A DNA stretch of 64,000 nt from Membranipora membranacea. Its lineage: Eukaryota > Bryozoa > Gymnolaemata > Cheilostomatida > Membraniporidae. The stretch spans positions 6,341,501 through 6,405,500 of the forward strand of contig OU612074.1 in NCBI GenBank assembly GCA_914767715.1, given 5' to 3'. Below, piece by piece: positions 1-9,738 of this stretch (its first letter is position 1; every line of letters starts with the position of its first letter). A program made the translations under genes and the position numbers. The notes under the pieces were generated by a model, which was not told where the DNA came from, did not search any database, and worked only from the letters and a program-made list of their open reading frames with translations.

Positions 1-60
1 TGTTTTGGTGGCTCCCCGCAGGTCACATGACTTATCACAGCGTAACGTTATTTCAGTCCG

Positions 61-117
61 ATGAAAGTATTTGCTGTTGTGATAATAGCTTTCATGGTAG
101 CAATAAAGATAGCTTAG
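61..117 (+). pseudogene. Relic signal-peptide exon (18 codons, upstream of A1)
   Basis: An ATG opens an 18-residue reading frame, MKVFAVVIIAFMVAIKIA, ended by TAG. The first five residues match the A/B signal peptide, and the rest is equally hydrophobic. It is preceded by TTATTTCAG plus four bases, which resembles the exon-2 arrangement of the A genes (acceptor, short leader, ATG). No GTGAGT donor follows. It is either a decayed exon 2 of a third paralogue or a chance hydrophobic frame. Unit 5 has the same frame at 52866-52922 with two substitutions. Confidence 0.45.
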
Positions 118-286
118 GAAATTACTCATGAGCTGTTCTACAAACTTCATGAATTTCCATGTACACAATCCATCAGTGTAGCACTATAGTGAGTCGTACT
201 AAGAAAAGTGGAAGCAGATTCATTAATTTTATCTTCCATTTTCATCATATCATTAAAACTGATATAACAATACAAAAATATTAGTA

Positions 287-409
287 ACTTCCAGCTGTTT
301 GGATTTGCCTCTTATTTTCAGTTTTTAAGAGAGACTCAATGAAAGGGAAGAGCATAAACCGACAACCTCGACCACTGACACAGTCTTCTAAAGCTGATTA
401 ACTACTAAA
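287..409 (+). promoter_or_regulatory. A1 promoter and non-coding exon 1
   Basis: The element ACTTCCAGCTG (287-297; ETS-like core plus CAGCTG E-box) lies upstream of a TATA-like TTTTTAAG (322-329). In the other A genes this box reads TATTTAAG. A non-coding exon follows, starting around 353 by usual TATA spacing, and ends at 409 before GTAAGT. The distance from element to donor is 123 bp in A1 to A5 without exception. Confidence 0.7.
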
Positions 410-742
410 GTAAGTATTGTTCTATTCCAGAGATTAACATCATATGATTGTACAAAAATTTTCTGAGACTAAGCTATAAAATAACACGAAATCCATCTGC
501 CTTTTTCACATGTTTGATGCCGGGTGGTTGATTTATGCAACTCACCAGTGTCCTCTTGTATGCGTTAACTTGATCCTGTAAACTTACTTTACTTATTGCA
601 ATGAGTGCGCTGACTGATGACTGACATTGTGCAAGGAACGAACAATTTAATGTGGTCTTGCCTACTGTAGCTAATCTTTCACTTAATGGAATCTGTTTTT
701 ATATTTAAATGCCTAACGTTCTTCTCATTTAGATAAAAGAAC

Positions 743-1433
743 ATGAAGGTATTTGCGCTGATTTCTCTTGTTCTGGCTGCACTTGGTGAGTATCACATAT
801 CAGGTTCAAAGAATGTTTTATGATTCAGCTCACCATTATATTGGAACCATAATTAAAAGCAACTTGAGCAGAGTTTAATTATATCAGGATAATAATTTGT
901 CCAGCATTTGGGCTGCATATTTGATACATTTTGTTGTCCATAGCTTCTGTACAACGGCACACACTACTCTTGCAATCATTTCACTGCTAGGGTTACCCCT
1001 TATATTAAATAAACCATGCATAAAATTTCTGTTAAAATTTTATGTGCATGCTGACATGAAGACCAAACTACCAAGTCACATTGTTCACCTGTTTAGGCCT
1101 CTGTGCAGTACAATACCTGAAATAATTATATCAAACACGAAAAGGGGAGGGAGACAACTTCATACATTGTTCCTCACTTTTTTTCCATTTTGCGTTTGAA
1201 AAGAATCTTGTATTAATGTCCTGCTCAATATAATACAGTTACATTCTTCATGTTCTGATTACTATTATTATCATGATTATTTTATTGAAATTATCTTTGC
1301 AGCTGTTGTGCAGATTGAGTGTGGGCTGGTTGGTTCAGCACTGAAAGCTGTTGGCAAATCTGCCGCTGCCACTGTAGCAGCTTCAGCAGTGATCGCAGGA
1401 GGAGAGAAAGTTCTTGACAAAATTAAAGGCTAA
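743..1433 (+). CDS. Secreted peptide A1 (two coding exons, 57 aa)
   Basis: Coding exons are 743-785 and 1303-1433. Exon 2 of the transcript begins at 733 after CATTTAG, carries a 10-nt leader and encodes MKVFALISLVLAAL, and ends at a GTGAGT donor. The last exon follows a pyrimidine-rich tract and CTTTGCAG. The joined frame gives 57 residues: a hydrophobic signal peptide, probably cut after Ala15 (ALA rule), then a 42-residue peptide with one cysteine (Cys21), GLVGSALKAVGK, an alanine/valine-rich middle and the tail EKVLDKIKG. I count a net charge near +2. The composition suits a membrane-active amphipathic helix, and the C-terminal glycine could donate an amide. A conserved AATAAA lies at 1709-1714. 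The start is fixed by the leader and signal peptide. Antimicrobial function is inference; no known family is recognised. Confidence 0.85.
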
Positions 1434-3151
1434 CATGCTTCTTCTTTCCCATAAAATCACATTACAAAGGTTAGATTCAACATTGGTACTACATCACATT
1501 TTCCTCAACTGATCTGAGCTTGTATAAAAGTTTACTCATTCACGCTACATTCATCATATTTATCTTCATCACTCAAACTTCTTTTAATGCACAAATCATA
1601 GGCTAGCAATATATCTTTCTATTGTAGAAACCGGATAAGTCAGCAACATTATAAAAATGATACAGAGGCCTGTAAAAGAATTCAATTGATATCAGTTCAG
1701 AAACTTTCAATAAAATGATTGACTCTGAAACCGTCGTATGAAGTAGCTACAATTTTCTCAAATAATAATCTGTCATCATGGCTGTTAATCTAGCATTATC
1801 AAGTACCACTGCGATGCCTTTATAGCGAATTATGCTAATTCCTTTATCTCATCATTTCACAGGCTTTATCATTCCTTTTAACAAAATAACTGAAACCAGA
1901 CATCTTTATTGCAATCCCAGGAAATGGCATAATAGTCGCCCCTTCATTCTGAGATCTCCCAATTAATTGGTTAGTTATTGAGGCAAGAAAAAATGAATAT
2001 TCCTACTAGATGGCCTATGAAAACAAGCTTTAGCAGATTATTGTAACATGAATTTTGACCATGCGATACCCGATTTTGAAATATATAATGCCAAGCAGCA
2101 AGCAGTTCAACTAAAATCTACTATCCATCTAAGTCGTAATTTTTGCCTTTTCTTTTGTATGTGCAAACATTAAACAGTGCTCTAAATACATTATCCAAAT
2201 GAATGATATATCGGTTAAAACAAGAGAGTTTGTTTTTGGCAAGGAGAGTTGTCAGCATCATGCCAGATTTTTATTTCTTTATTTTATCTCTTACCCATTT
2301 GAACGTATCATATTACCATACAACAGGCCCACAAGCCCATCACAGCGCACACATCATTCATTCAGAATCAAATAACTATGCCTATGTGCATGAAATCAGA
2401 AATTTAGTTTCAAGGTCTAAGTAAACTGATCCTGAAGTTCCAAAAAGATGCGGCATCATGGTTTCAACTAACCTGAGGATCGGACTTTATGAGAATAAAT
2501 CAAACCCCTGAGACAGTCACTGTGTGTCAGAAAGTTTTTGCAAAATGTGGTCGCAATACGCTCAAAGACTGAGTAGCTCGCACTGCAGCAAGCCAACAGT
2601 GCTGAGCAGTTGACATCAAAGACTGCGGGTGGGGGAGGTGTTCAATGCACAATCTCTGACCTTGGAAGAAGTTCTTGAGTATCCAACTCAATTTCAGCCC
2701 GTGCTACAAGATGCAATATTCTAGGGTGAAGGAGTTGACAACTTCATTGGCAATAGTGTGATTAATGAACTCATTTGTAACAGCAGTGTCAAAGGGAGCA
2801 CTTCAGGTCTGCATTTACACCCTGCTGACTTTTGTTTTAAATTAAACAAAAGTTAAAACAATGTGATGAATGCCTTAGTTTGTATTCAGGTTTATCCCCT
2901 CATCTTGCATTAAAATCAAACCAAAATCTATGAATTGGATGATTATGATTTGTGATGCATAATAAATGTTAGCTACAGTTTAGTTAAGCTAGCTAAGGGT
3001 ATACTCAATATTAGGTAACACTAAATTTTGGTTAGCTGTTATTTTTAACATTTGAACACCTACTAAATGCATGAAAGTTCTTGTTCCGATTTGCAGGCGG
3101 CTCATTTGTTAAAAGAGAATAGTTCAAGTCCTAACCACCACGCCACCTAAA
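1434..3151. other. A 3' flank and spacer, conserved in all units
   Basis: The first part is 3' UTR with a candidate poly(A) signal at 1709-1714. The rest is non-coding spacer repeated after each A gene (copies near 17174-18880, 31460-33115, 39553-41270 and 54240-55960). The small open frame near 2203-2424 recurs because the spacer is duplicated, and it is interrupted in unit 2. I see no gene here. Confidence 0.6.
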
Positions 3152-3528
3152 AGGGCAACCAAGGTTTCAAACAACTTCTCATTGATGGCCATTGATTAAT
3201 AGCAGATCGCACCTTCTGCATGGGGAAAAAGACCAAATATAATTCGGATGATTATTCGCCCAGAATTCTTGTGAAACATTTCTTCCATCAGGCACTCAAA
3301 CTCAGCTAAAAGAGAATACCACATAGCAGTTTCCTGTTCCTGTTATTATTTAGCCTGTGCTCTATAATTATTACAGCAAAGTCTTGGTACCTCCCATAAA
3401 CTGAAGTGTTACCCAGCTTAGAGTCAGCAACTACTTTGAGTTTTGCATCGCGTAATGCACAAAGCTGATGCTGCCCAGCACATTATTTGCTACCCATTAA
3501 AGCATTGCCGCGAAACCTTGGTTGCCCT
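3152..3528. mobile_element. 377-bp MITE with 17-bp TIRs at a TTAA site
   Basis: The ends are AGGGCAACCAAGGTTTC (3152-3168) and its perfect reverse complement (3512-3528). The right flank is TTAA (3529-3532); the left flank is TAAA (3148-3151), which looks like a one-base change of TTAA. Units 2 and 4 have an uninterrupted CCACCTTAAGTGGG at the same place, i.e. the empty site. There is no coding capacity. A TTAA target suggests piggyBac-type mobilisation, although the end sequence is not the classical CCC start. Confidence 0.8.
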
Positions 3529-4061
3529 TTAAGCGGGGCAGCCAAATCAACAAGATGTGATCAAAGTTGGAAGCTTATTGACTAAGATTAAAAAAGCCGC
3601 TGCCAACAGATGTTTTGTGCCAGTTTCGCTTTTGGCAGCTTGCTGAACGCACAGTTTAGGAGGTATTTTATGTCTTACACCTAGGGTACACTTTAATTTT
3701 CTAGGATGTATATCAATCTCAGTCCTTCGCTAGGGGCAGCCCAATAATTTTTCGAGGTTTTTTAATGGCAATTTCTATAAACATGATCTCGAAACCGCAA
3801 TCGCTGCTGCTTCTTCACTGGGTCAACAAATTGTTTCTATTGATGATCATAAACATGTGTTCCATTATTTTGAGTTAATTTGCTTTCGAGACAAGTGTAG
3901 ATACACAATTAATAGAGTTAAACAGTAGACTGCTCCCATGTGATTTTTTCTGCAGCGCAAAGGTAAAACACATTACATACAAAATATTGGTCTGTGAAAA
4001 AAAAGTATTGACGATTCGATGAGGTTTTCCTAATTATGATCAAATAATGATCCTACAACCA

Positions 4062-4240
4062 ACTCGATCCTCGTTCATCGAAAAGATTCTCCGTTTGCTC
4101 AGTAGCGATTTGAAAGGTTCCTGTTCCCAAGTGTCAGGTTGGACCATTGTCCTGTCATGGCAAAGAGGACTGTCATGGACCATTTATTTCTATCAATAAA
4201 AAAAGAATTAGTGATCATCTTTGGTTTCATAATCCTGTTT
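4062..4240 (-). pseudogene. Decayed copy of the orphan minus-strand exon (unit 1)
   Basis: On the minus strand this aligns with the open exon at 34230-34439 of unit 3, keeping short matches around MKPKMITN and LFD. Frameshifts and a stop break it. The plus-strand open frame here is a shadow. Equivalent decayed copies lie near 19430-19610, 41805-41985 and 56405-56585. Confidence 0.45.
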
Positions 4241-4485
4241 TTGTAACCCAATTGCTTGAAGGTCTCCAATGTTTCCAAAGAAATGGCCTTTCAAATTACC
4301 TCATTATTTTGCCTACTTTCCTTAGAGTAATACCTGTTTATTGACCATTTGGAATTATAGATGGAGACAAAAGCAACCCAGATTACATGAACAATACCAA
4401 GTTAATCTTCATTTGCGGCTAAACCAGTAATTGTCTATAATCAAGGACACAGAACATCTTATATCAGATTCACTTACTAGAAAGA

Positions 4486-5058
4486 CTTCTTTAACTGATG
4501 TAAGGAAGTTTCCGAATGTAAGCTCAGTTTTACTGCCAAGGCATGAGTTCACCAATGGTGGGATATATACTGTTGAATTGTTCCAGACTTCCCCCCCCCC
4601 ACACACTCGGATTTATATTTTCTATGCTGGATGCATCTATTATGGCCACTCAAGGAAAAGATAGCAAGGGTGGGGGGAATTCATATCTCCCTTTTCATAA
4701 GTGTTTAGTGAGATCATTTTATTACCATCAATTTCTCTCGGTCATGATTTTTTACTTCCATAGCTGTGCTGCGAACAGGCAGAGACTGCCAATGTAATCT
4801 GTCTTCAGTTCTTCCTTGTCCCAGTATGTATACATACAAAGATATTAGCATTAATGGTTGGCTTAGTATGCATGGGTAATTGAGTATGTCTTGTGGTACC
4901 ACTTCTCACAATAGCAGCTGCCTATTGCACCATTTCAGGAAATACTGGTGCCCTTGTTTTCAATGATGAAATAAAATCAGTACGTACAGCTGTCTCAGAG
5001 ATACAGTCCAACGACTCCATTGTAGTCGGAGGCCACACTAATACTTTCCTATACTCGG
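4486..5058 (+). pseudogene. 5'-nucleotidase remnant, unit 1 (one recognisable exon)
   Basis: An AG acceptor (CATTTCAG) precedes an exon-like segment at 4939-5058, translating to NTGALVFNDEIKSVRTAV and ending VVGGHTNTFLYSG before GTAAAAA. This matches the metallophosphatase domain of CD73-type ecto-5'-nucleotidases, where LVFEDEI and VVGGHSNTFLYTG occur in the same order. About 28 codons between these blocks, including the LGHSGF metal-site motif, are deleted in frame. Exons 1 and 2 are absent: the 5' flank of exon 1 joins directly to 4486. The stretch 4486-4600 (frame TDVRKFPNVSSVLLP) may be a decayed intervening exon, but its assignment is weak. Confidence 0.75.
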
Positions 5059-6027
5059 GTAAAAATAGTATCCTGTAAGAATACAAGAATATAAGAACAA
5101 TACATGGTAAGTATGCAGACCGAGATATTAGGAGGTCTGCAAAGGCGGACTCTCAACCCAGATTACCAACCTGCGTCCCATTGTGCGCGTACAATTTTGC
5201 CATCGCTTGTCATATTTTTTAAGCAAAAAATCGAGTGTTTGTATTACGGATTGTATCCTTTTACTTGTTTTTACAAATGGTGTACAGTGTGTACGCTGGT
5301 TAATTCACAATTTATAACTCAGAACTCCTGTTAACTCGGATAAGGAAAATTGGTCCCTTCAGCCAGATATCACTGCATTCAAATGTAACTCAAATCAGAC
5401 TCCAAGTAATAAGAACGAATTCGTGAGGTTCCCATAGGTATGGATTTTGCGAACTGCACTGTAGTTGTAGTTAACAGCCCTAACAATAGTGTTATTTCAG
5501 TAAAAAATACCGAATAACTGCATACAGGCTGTAATTGTAAAGCAAACACATATGTTTATGTACTGCTGAGGCAATAAACATAGTTTCCCTCACAAAAAGA
5601 AGCTTGTAAACAAATTTCCGGTGAAGGGGGCTGAATAAAGGGAGGAAAAAGGGAGATAGGGAAGGGATTGAAAAAAACCTTAAGAACTAGGAGTCTCCCC
5701 ACCAAATAGGGAGACATGTAAGGTATGGTGAGAACACCAACCATTGCATTGAGGTTTGATTCACGCTTAATCCTGATATTGAAGTTAGCCAAGACATCAG
5801 CATTCAAAGTTTGTAGGCTGAGTTATGAGAACTTGTATAATGACGATAACTTTCGGGCAAAGCTTTCTTATTATTTATTACCTTGAGTCAAATACAGTTT
5901 TACCTAAAAGTTTGAGTGAATTTGATACCCTCAATCATTTGTTGATTGAAAACAGGGACATGTTGGCTCAGAAAATCAAATTAAAAAGAAAATAAGAAAA
6001 CAAAAAGACATTTGAGCATCATGATCT

Positions 6028-6699
6028 ATATTTTTCTACACATATAATAAACATAACATCAAACCTCCGGAACATAAATTTAACAACCTCATTTTCAAAC
6101 AATCAGACAAAATTAAGTACTTAGGTGTGATTCTTGATAACAAATTAAATTTTACATCTCATACCAATAAAATTAAACAAAAACTTTATCTATTAGTCAT
6201 CAACGTTCAATGTAATATAAAATTCCTGACAGCTAAGTTAGCTAAGCTTTTGTACATTGGACATATACATTCTAATCTGGAATCAAGCTCTCCTGTTTTA
6301 CTTACAACAAACGACTATGTCAAAAAAGAATTTTTAAAAATTGAGAATAGATGTTTGAAAATTATAGACAATAACAGCTCTAAAGATAATACTCGAAAGA
6401 CCTACAACATCCCGGTTCTAGCTTTGCGTTTAGAACATTTGTATCTGCTGACATTTTGTAAAATTGTTAATAGCTTAGTCCCAATAATTGATATTAATCT
6501 GCTCCCCGAGAAATTAACTAGTGAAACTCGGCTTGCTAAATGTTCAGGGATTAGACTATCAAAGGAAAATTTGAGATTTTCTTTGGCTAATTTCGGTGCT
6601 CAGAAGTTTAACGAATTACCCAATCATATTAAGCTGAGTCAATGCCTTGCTTTATTCAAAAACGCCACTCGGAGCCGCGTCCTCAAACTTCTCAATTAA
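6028..6699 (+). mobile_element. LINE reverse-transcriptase C-terminal fragment, unit 1
   Basis: One open frame of 223 codons plus a stop, with KYLGVILDNKLNF near its start, the post-catalytic block typical of non-LTR retrotransposon reverse transcriptases. It is followed by the thumb/connection-like region (CLKII, LRLEHLYLLTFCKIVNSLVP, FNELPNHIK). The catalytic YADD region and the endonuclease are absent, so this is a 5'-truncated element. Orthologous copies sit in units 2, 4 and 5, so the insertion predates amplification. It is not a host gene. Confidence 0.8.
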
Positions 6700-6979
6700 T
6701 GAGTCAGTTCTTTTCATTTCTCTTTAGTAGCCTACTGCTGCATTGTTCTAACTTTTCTTTGACTAGCTATTGTGTATTAACTTGTGTAATGTTTTACTGC
6801 TAATTAATGTCTGTTTGTAATTTTTTCCTGTCATTGTTCTTGATTTTAAGTTACAAGTCTTTTTAATTCTACGAGTTTAATTTCGACTTAATACGTCAAA
6901 GTTTGACCATATAGAATTTTGTCGAAAGACAAAAATTAAAAAATGCTTCAACGTGTAGTGTTTTCTTAGACTTTGGTTT

Positions 6980-7015
6980 GATATGTATGATATGTATGAT
7001 ATGTATGATATGTAT
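6980..7015. repeat. Four-fold GATATGTAT minisatellite
   Basis: The 9-bp motif GATATGTAT is repeated four times in tandem. The same place in units 2, 4 and 5 has a single motif followed by GATATAACAG, so the expansion is private to unit 1. Confidence 0.85.
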
Positions 7016-7613
7016 GTTATATTTGCAGGTTCATAGGAAGCTAGTTGAATTTTTGAAGAGTTGAAGGCAAATTGCGTTCGAAGTAGGGGGAAATAACAAG
7101 GAAAGTGGGGGAGAAGTATGAATCACTGAGATCTTATTACTGGTGTACTGGACCACCGGACAGTGAGTAAGCGGCGAGCATGTATTGTTGGGCAATCTGA
7201 AAACTCTGATCCATTCAAGTTCTACTATAAGACAGTGGCAGTGTGATTTGATTTATTGACAGTTTCTAAAATGTGATAATTTAAACTCAGCAGCAGCAAT
7301 CAATGGGAATAAATTGTTCATAAATTAGGAAGTATCTGACAGGTTGAGACTAGGTTTTTCTGTCATTCTCCAATGGTTGCTGACTTCTACAAAACAAATA
7401 TATAAATCAGGATATGATTTGTGCATCAAGAAGATATTACTGATGTTATAAATGAATATAAAAAAAATATGAAGGGTGTGTGAGTTTAAGCTCAGAAAAA
7501 AGTATAAATGTAGGGTTAGTGAGTAAACTGTTGTACATGCTCCGATCAGTTGTGGAAAATTTTATGGTGTCCATGTAAAATCTAACCTTTGCAATTGTAT
7601 TTGATATGGCAAC

Positions 7614-7985
7614 TTAGCCTTTAATTTTGTCAAGGACTTTTTGTCCTCCTTCAATGACAGCTGTAGTCCCTACAGCTGTAGCGACAGCTTTGCCAACACG
7701 TGTTACCAAGCTCCCCAGACTCCCAGACTCAATCTGCACCACAGCTGCAAAGATCATTTCAATAATGTGACTTTTTTGAAGTTTGTATCAGAATACTCAT
7801 AAAGCGTTAATTGAAATGTTATGTCAGCACTATTTTTAGCTAGCTGTGAACTTAGCATGAAATGATTGCCTAGTGTAGTGTGTCGCGTTGTACAGAACCC
7901 TAAGAAAGAATATAAATTATTTATACAGCAAGCAAAACTCACCAAGTGCAGCAAGAACAAGAGAAATCAGTGCAAATACCTTCAT
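7614..7985 (-). CDS. Secreted peptide B1 (two coding exons, 57 aa)
   Basis: Coding exons on the minus strand are 7985-7943 and 7744-7614. The signal exon encodes MKVFALISLVLAAL with a leader ATTGAAGAAC after CATTTAG and a GTGAGT donor, the same layout as family A. The last exon gives QIESGSLGSLVTRVGK, a VAT/VGTT middle and GGQKVLDKIKG, for 57 residues in all. Serine replaces the single cysteine of family A. Predicted role: secreted, mildly cationic peptide (about +2), possibly amidated at the final glycine. The 3' flank (AAAGGTTAGATT, CTCAACTGATC-like) also aligns to family A, supporting common descent. It is convergent to A1 about 6.2 kb away. Function is inferred from shape only. Confidence 0.83.
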
Positions 7986-8232
7986 GTTCTTCAATCTAAA
8001 TGTAAAGAAGATTTTAGACACCACATACAAAATAGAAGAGTTAATACAGTAAGTGGGAATTACACTAAATTAATTGTTCCTTCAAATAGTGTCTTGTAAG
8101 TTGCACAGTATGTCAGTCATCAGTAGGCTAACCGACCAAGATGAGTAAAGTTAAGTCAGAAGGAGGCCACTGGTGAGTTGCTTGACTGAGATACCCTGAA
8201 GAGGATATATGGATTTCAGAAGCCATACTTAC

Positions 8233-8353
8233 TGTGGTAGATTATCAGCTTGAGATGACTATGTCAGTGGTTGAGGCCGTAGATTTATACTCCATTCTCC
8301 ATTGAGACTCTCTTATATACTGGTAAAAACGGCAACTTTCATCAACTGGAAGT
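8233..8353 (-). promoter_or_regulatory. B1 promoter and non-coding exon 1
   Basis: Read on the minus strand: ACTTCCAGTTG (8353-8343), the TATA box TATATAAGA (8319-8311), then a non-coding exon ending at 8233 before GTAAGT. The block AAGAGAGTCTCAATG after the TATA box is identical to the A promoters. The element-to-donor distance is 121 bp in all five B genes. Confidence 0.7.
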
Positions 8354-9738
8354 AACTAATAGTTATATATTATTATAACAGCTGATGCCATGTGAAACAA
8401 AATTTAAGACATTGTAGGACTAACTAATTCACTTTTATAGTGGTAAGTATGATTTTTCTTCTACCAAAAGCAATTTTAAATTGACATATATCAAAATCAT
8501 TGAAATTCCCTAGCCAATTTTCACATACTGACTGACAACGATAAATGCAACTAATAATTTAGCCACTCATAATTTAGCCACTAACCAATGTTTGGAGAAA
8601 TGTGCCAAGTATTATTATTACACTATTGCTTTAACACTGTATCTATTATAATGCAATCATAATAGTATTTTTATATCAATTGTAATTATTTTGATGATGT
8701 TATTAATATTACAATTTAGTTACACTCAGAAATTAATAATAAAACATTGTCTCTTTATAATAATTGATAATAGTGATGATTTGTTGTTGATTGAAGCTTT
8801 CTCATATTCGAGACATTGGCTCTCTGAAAACAGGACATTTATAATGATCACGTTATTTGTAGTTCTTCTTTCAATTTGAAGATGCCGGCAGAAATCCCGT
8901 TCTATAATTCAGCACAGATCGAAACTGATTATCATTTTGGAAATGAGAGAATGCTGACACTCAATTTCCTAAAATAAATAATAAATAACAAAATAATAAA
9001 TAAATGAAAGAGTGCTAATTTTGTTGAGGATGGCATTGCAATTGCCGAAAGTAAATATATGAGGTGGTGCTGAGTTATAGAACATGATTTCTGCTGTCAT
9101 TTATGAATTGAAATAAGAGTAATGCTTAAGGGCAATAAAAACCAATACAAATAAAATATTCATTTTAAATCTCCTATTCTCATCAAAGTTATTACCATTG
9201 ATATAATAATATTAATAAAATGATGATGTGAAAAGTATTACACTTTTATCACAATAAAAAAAACATCATCATCATTATATTTTTCTCATTTCAATTAATA
9301 AATGCCAGCAGAAATCCTGTTCTAAAATTCAGCTCCAATTGAAACTGACTAGCATTATGGAAATAAGAACTGGACACTCTATTTCACGAAAAATCATCAT
9401 TAATTGAAAGAGTGAATTCTTTTGTTGAGGATGACACATTGCGACTCCTGAAAGTAAATATATGAAGGTTTGTTAAGAAGGAGCTAATGGGATGTTTAAG
9501 TCCAACAGTCAAAACAATTAGGATAACATTTGGCTCTTTTGTTGAAGTGATTAGGAAATCCTCCAATCGTTGGTGAATTCTGAGTACGCAGTGTATCTTG
9601 ATTGTCCCACATATATTAGCATCAGTTACAAAAACACACAAACTATATAGAACTTATATTCACTTTGTCTAATTTGTTAAGGGTGTGGATATTTATTTGA
9701 ATGTATCAATGAAGATAGAACACTGCGGTACAAGGCTC
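8354..9738. other. B-upstream spacer with an internal direct duplication
   Basis: Non-coding. Two diverged direct copies (about 8881-9080 and 9301-9480) share ATGCCRGCAGAAATCC, GAAACTGA and GTAAATATATGA landmarks. The pair recurs upstream of B2 (about 27103 and 27497), B4 (48870 and 49272) and B5 (61536 and 61898). I see no gene. The small frame 8691-8879 covers low-complexity sequence. Confidence 0.6.

Noticed and set aside
184-201. On the minus strand, a 17 of 18 match to the phage T7 promoter (TAGTACGACTCACTATAG).
   Set aside because: The paralogous positions (52987 onward, and the TTAGTGTGTCATACTTAG versions in other units) show it evolved from ordinary array sequence by point changes. 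A vector origin is ruled out by continuous homology on both sides.
897-1199. A 100-codon open frame in intron 2 of A1.
   Set aside because: It lies between a good donor and acceptor, is broken in A2, A3 and A4, and has no recognisable domain; intronic shadow.
2203-2424. An open frame starting MIYRLKQESL, recurring in several units.
   Set aside because: It recurs because the spacer is duplicated; unit 2 has a stop early in the frame, and no splice or promoter context supports it.
4560-4664. A frame over a poly-C/CA tract (4591-4606) suggesting a proline-rich segment.
   Set aside because: Low-complexity tract that differs in length between units 1, 4 and 5; not coding.
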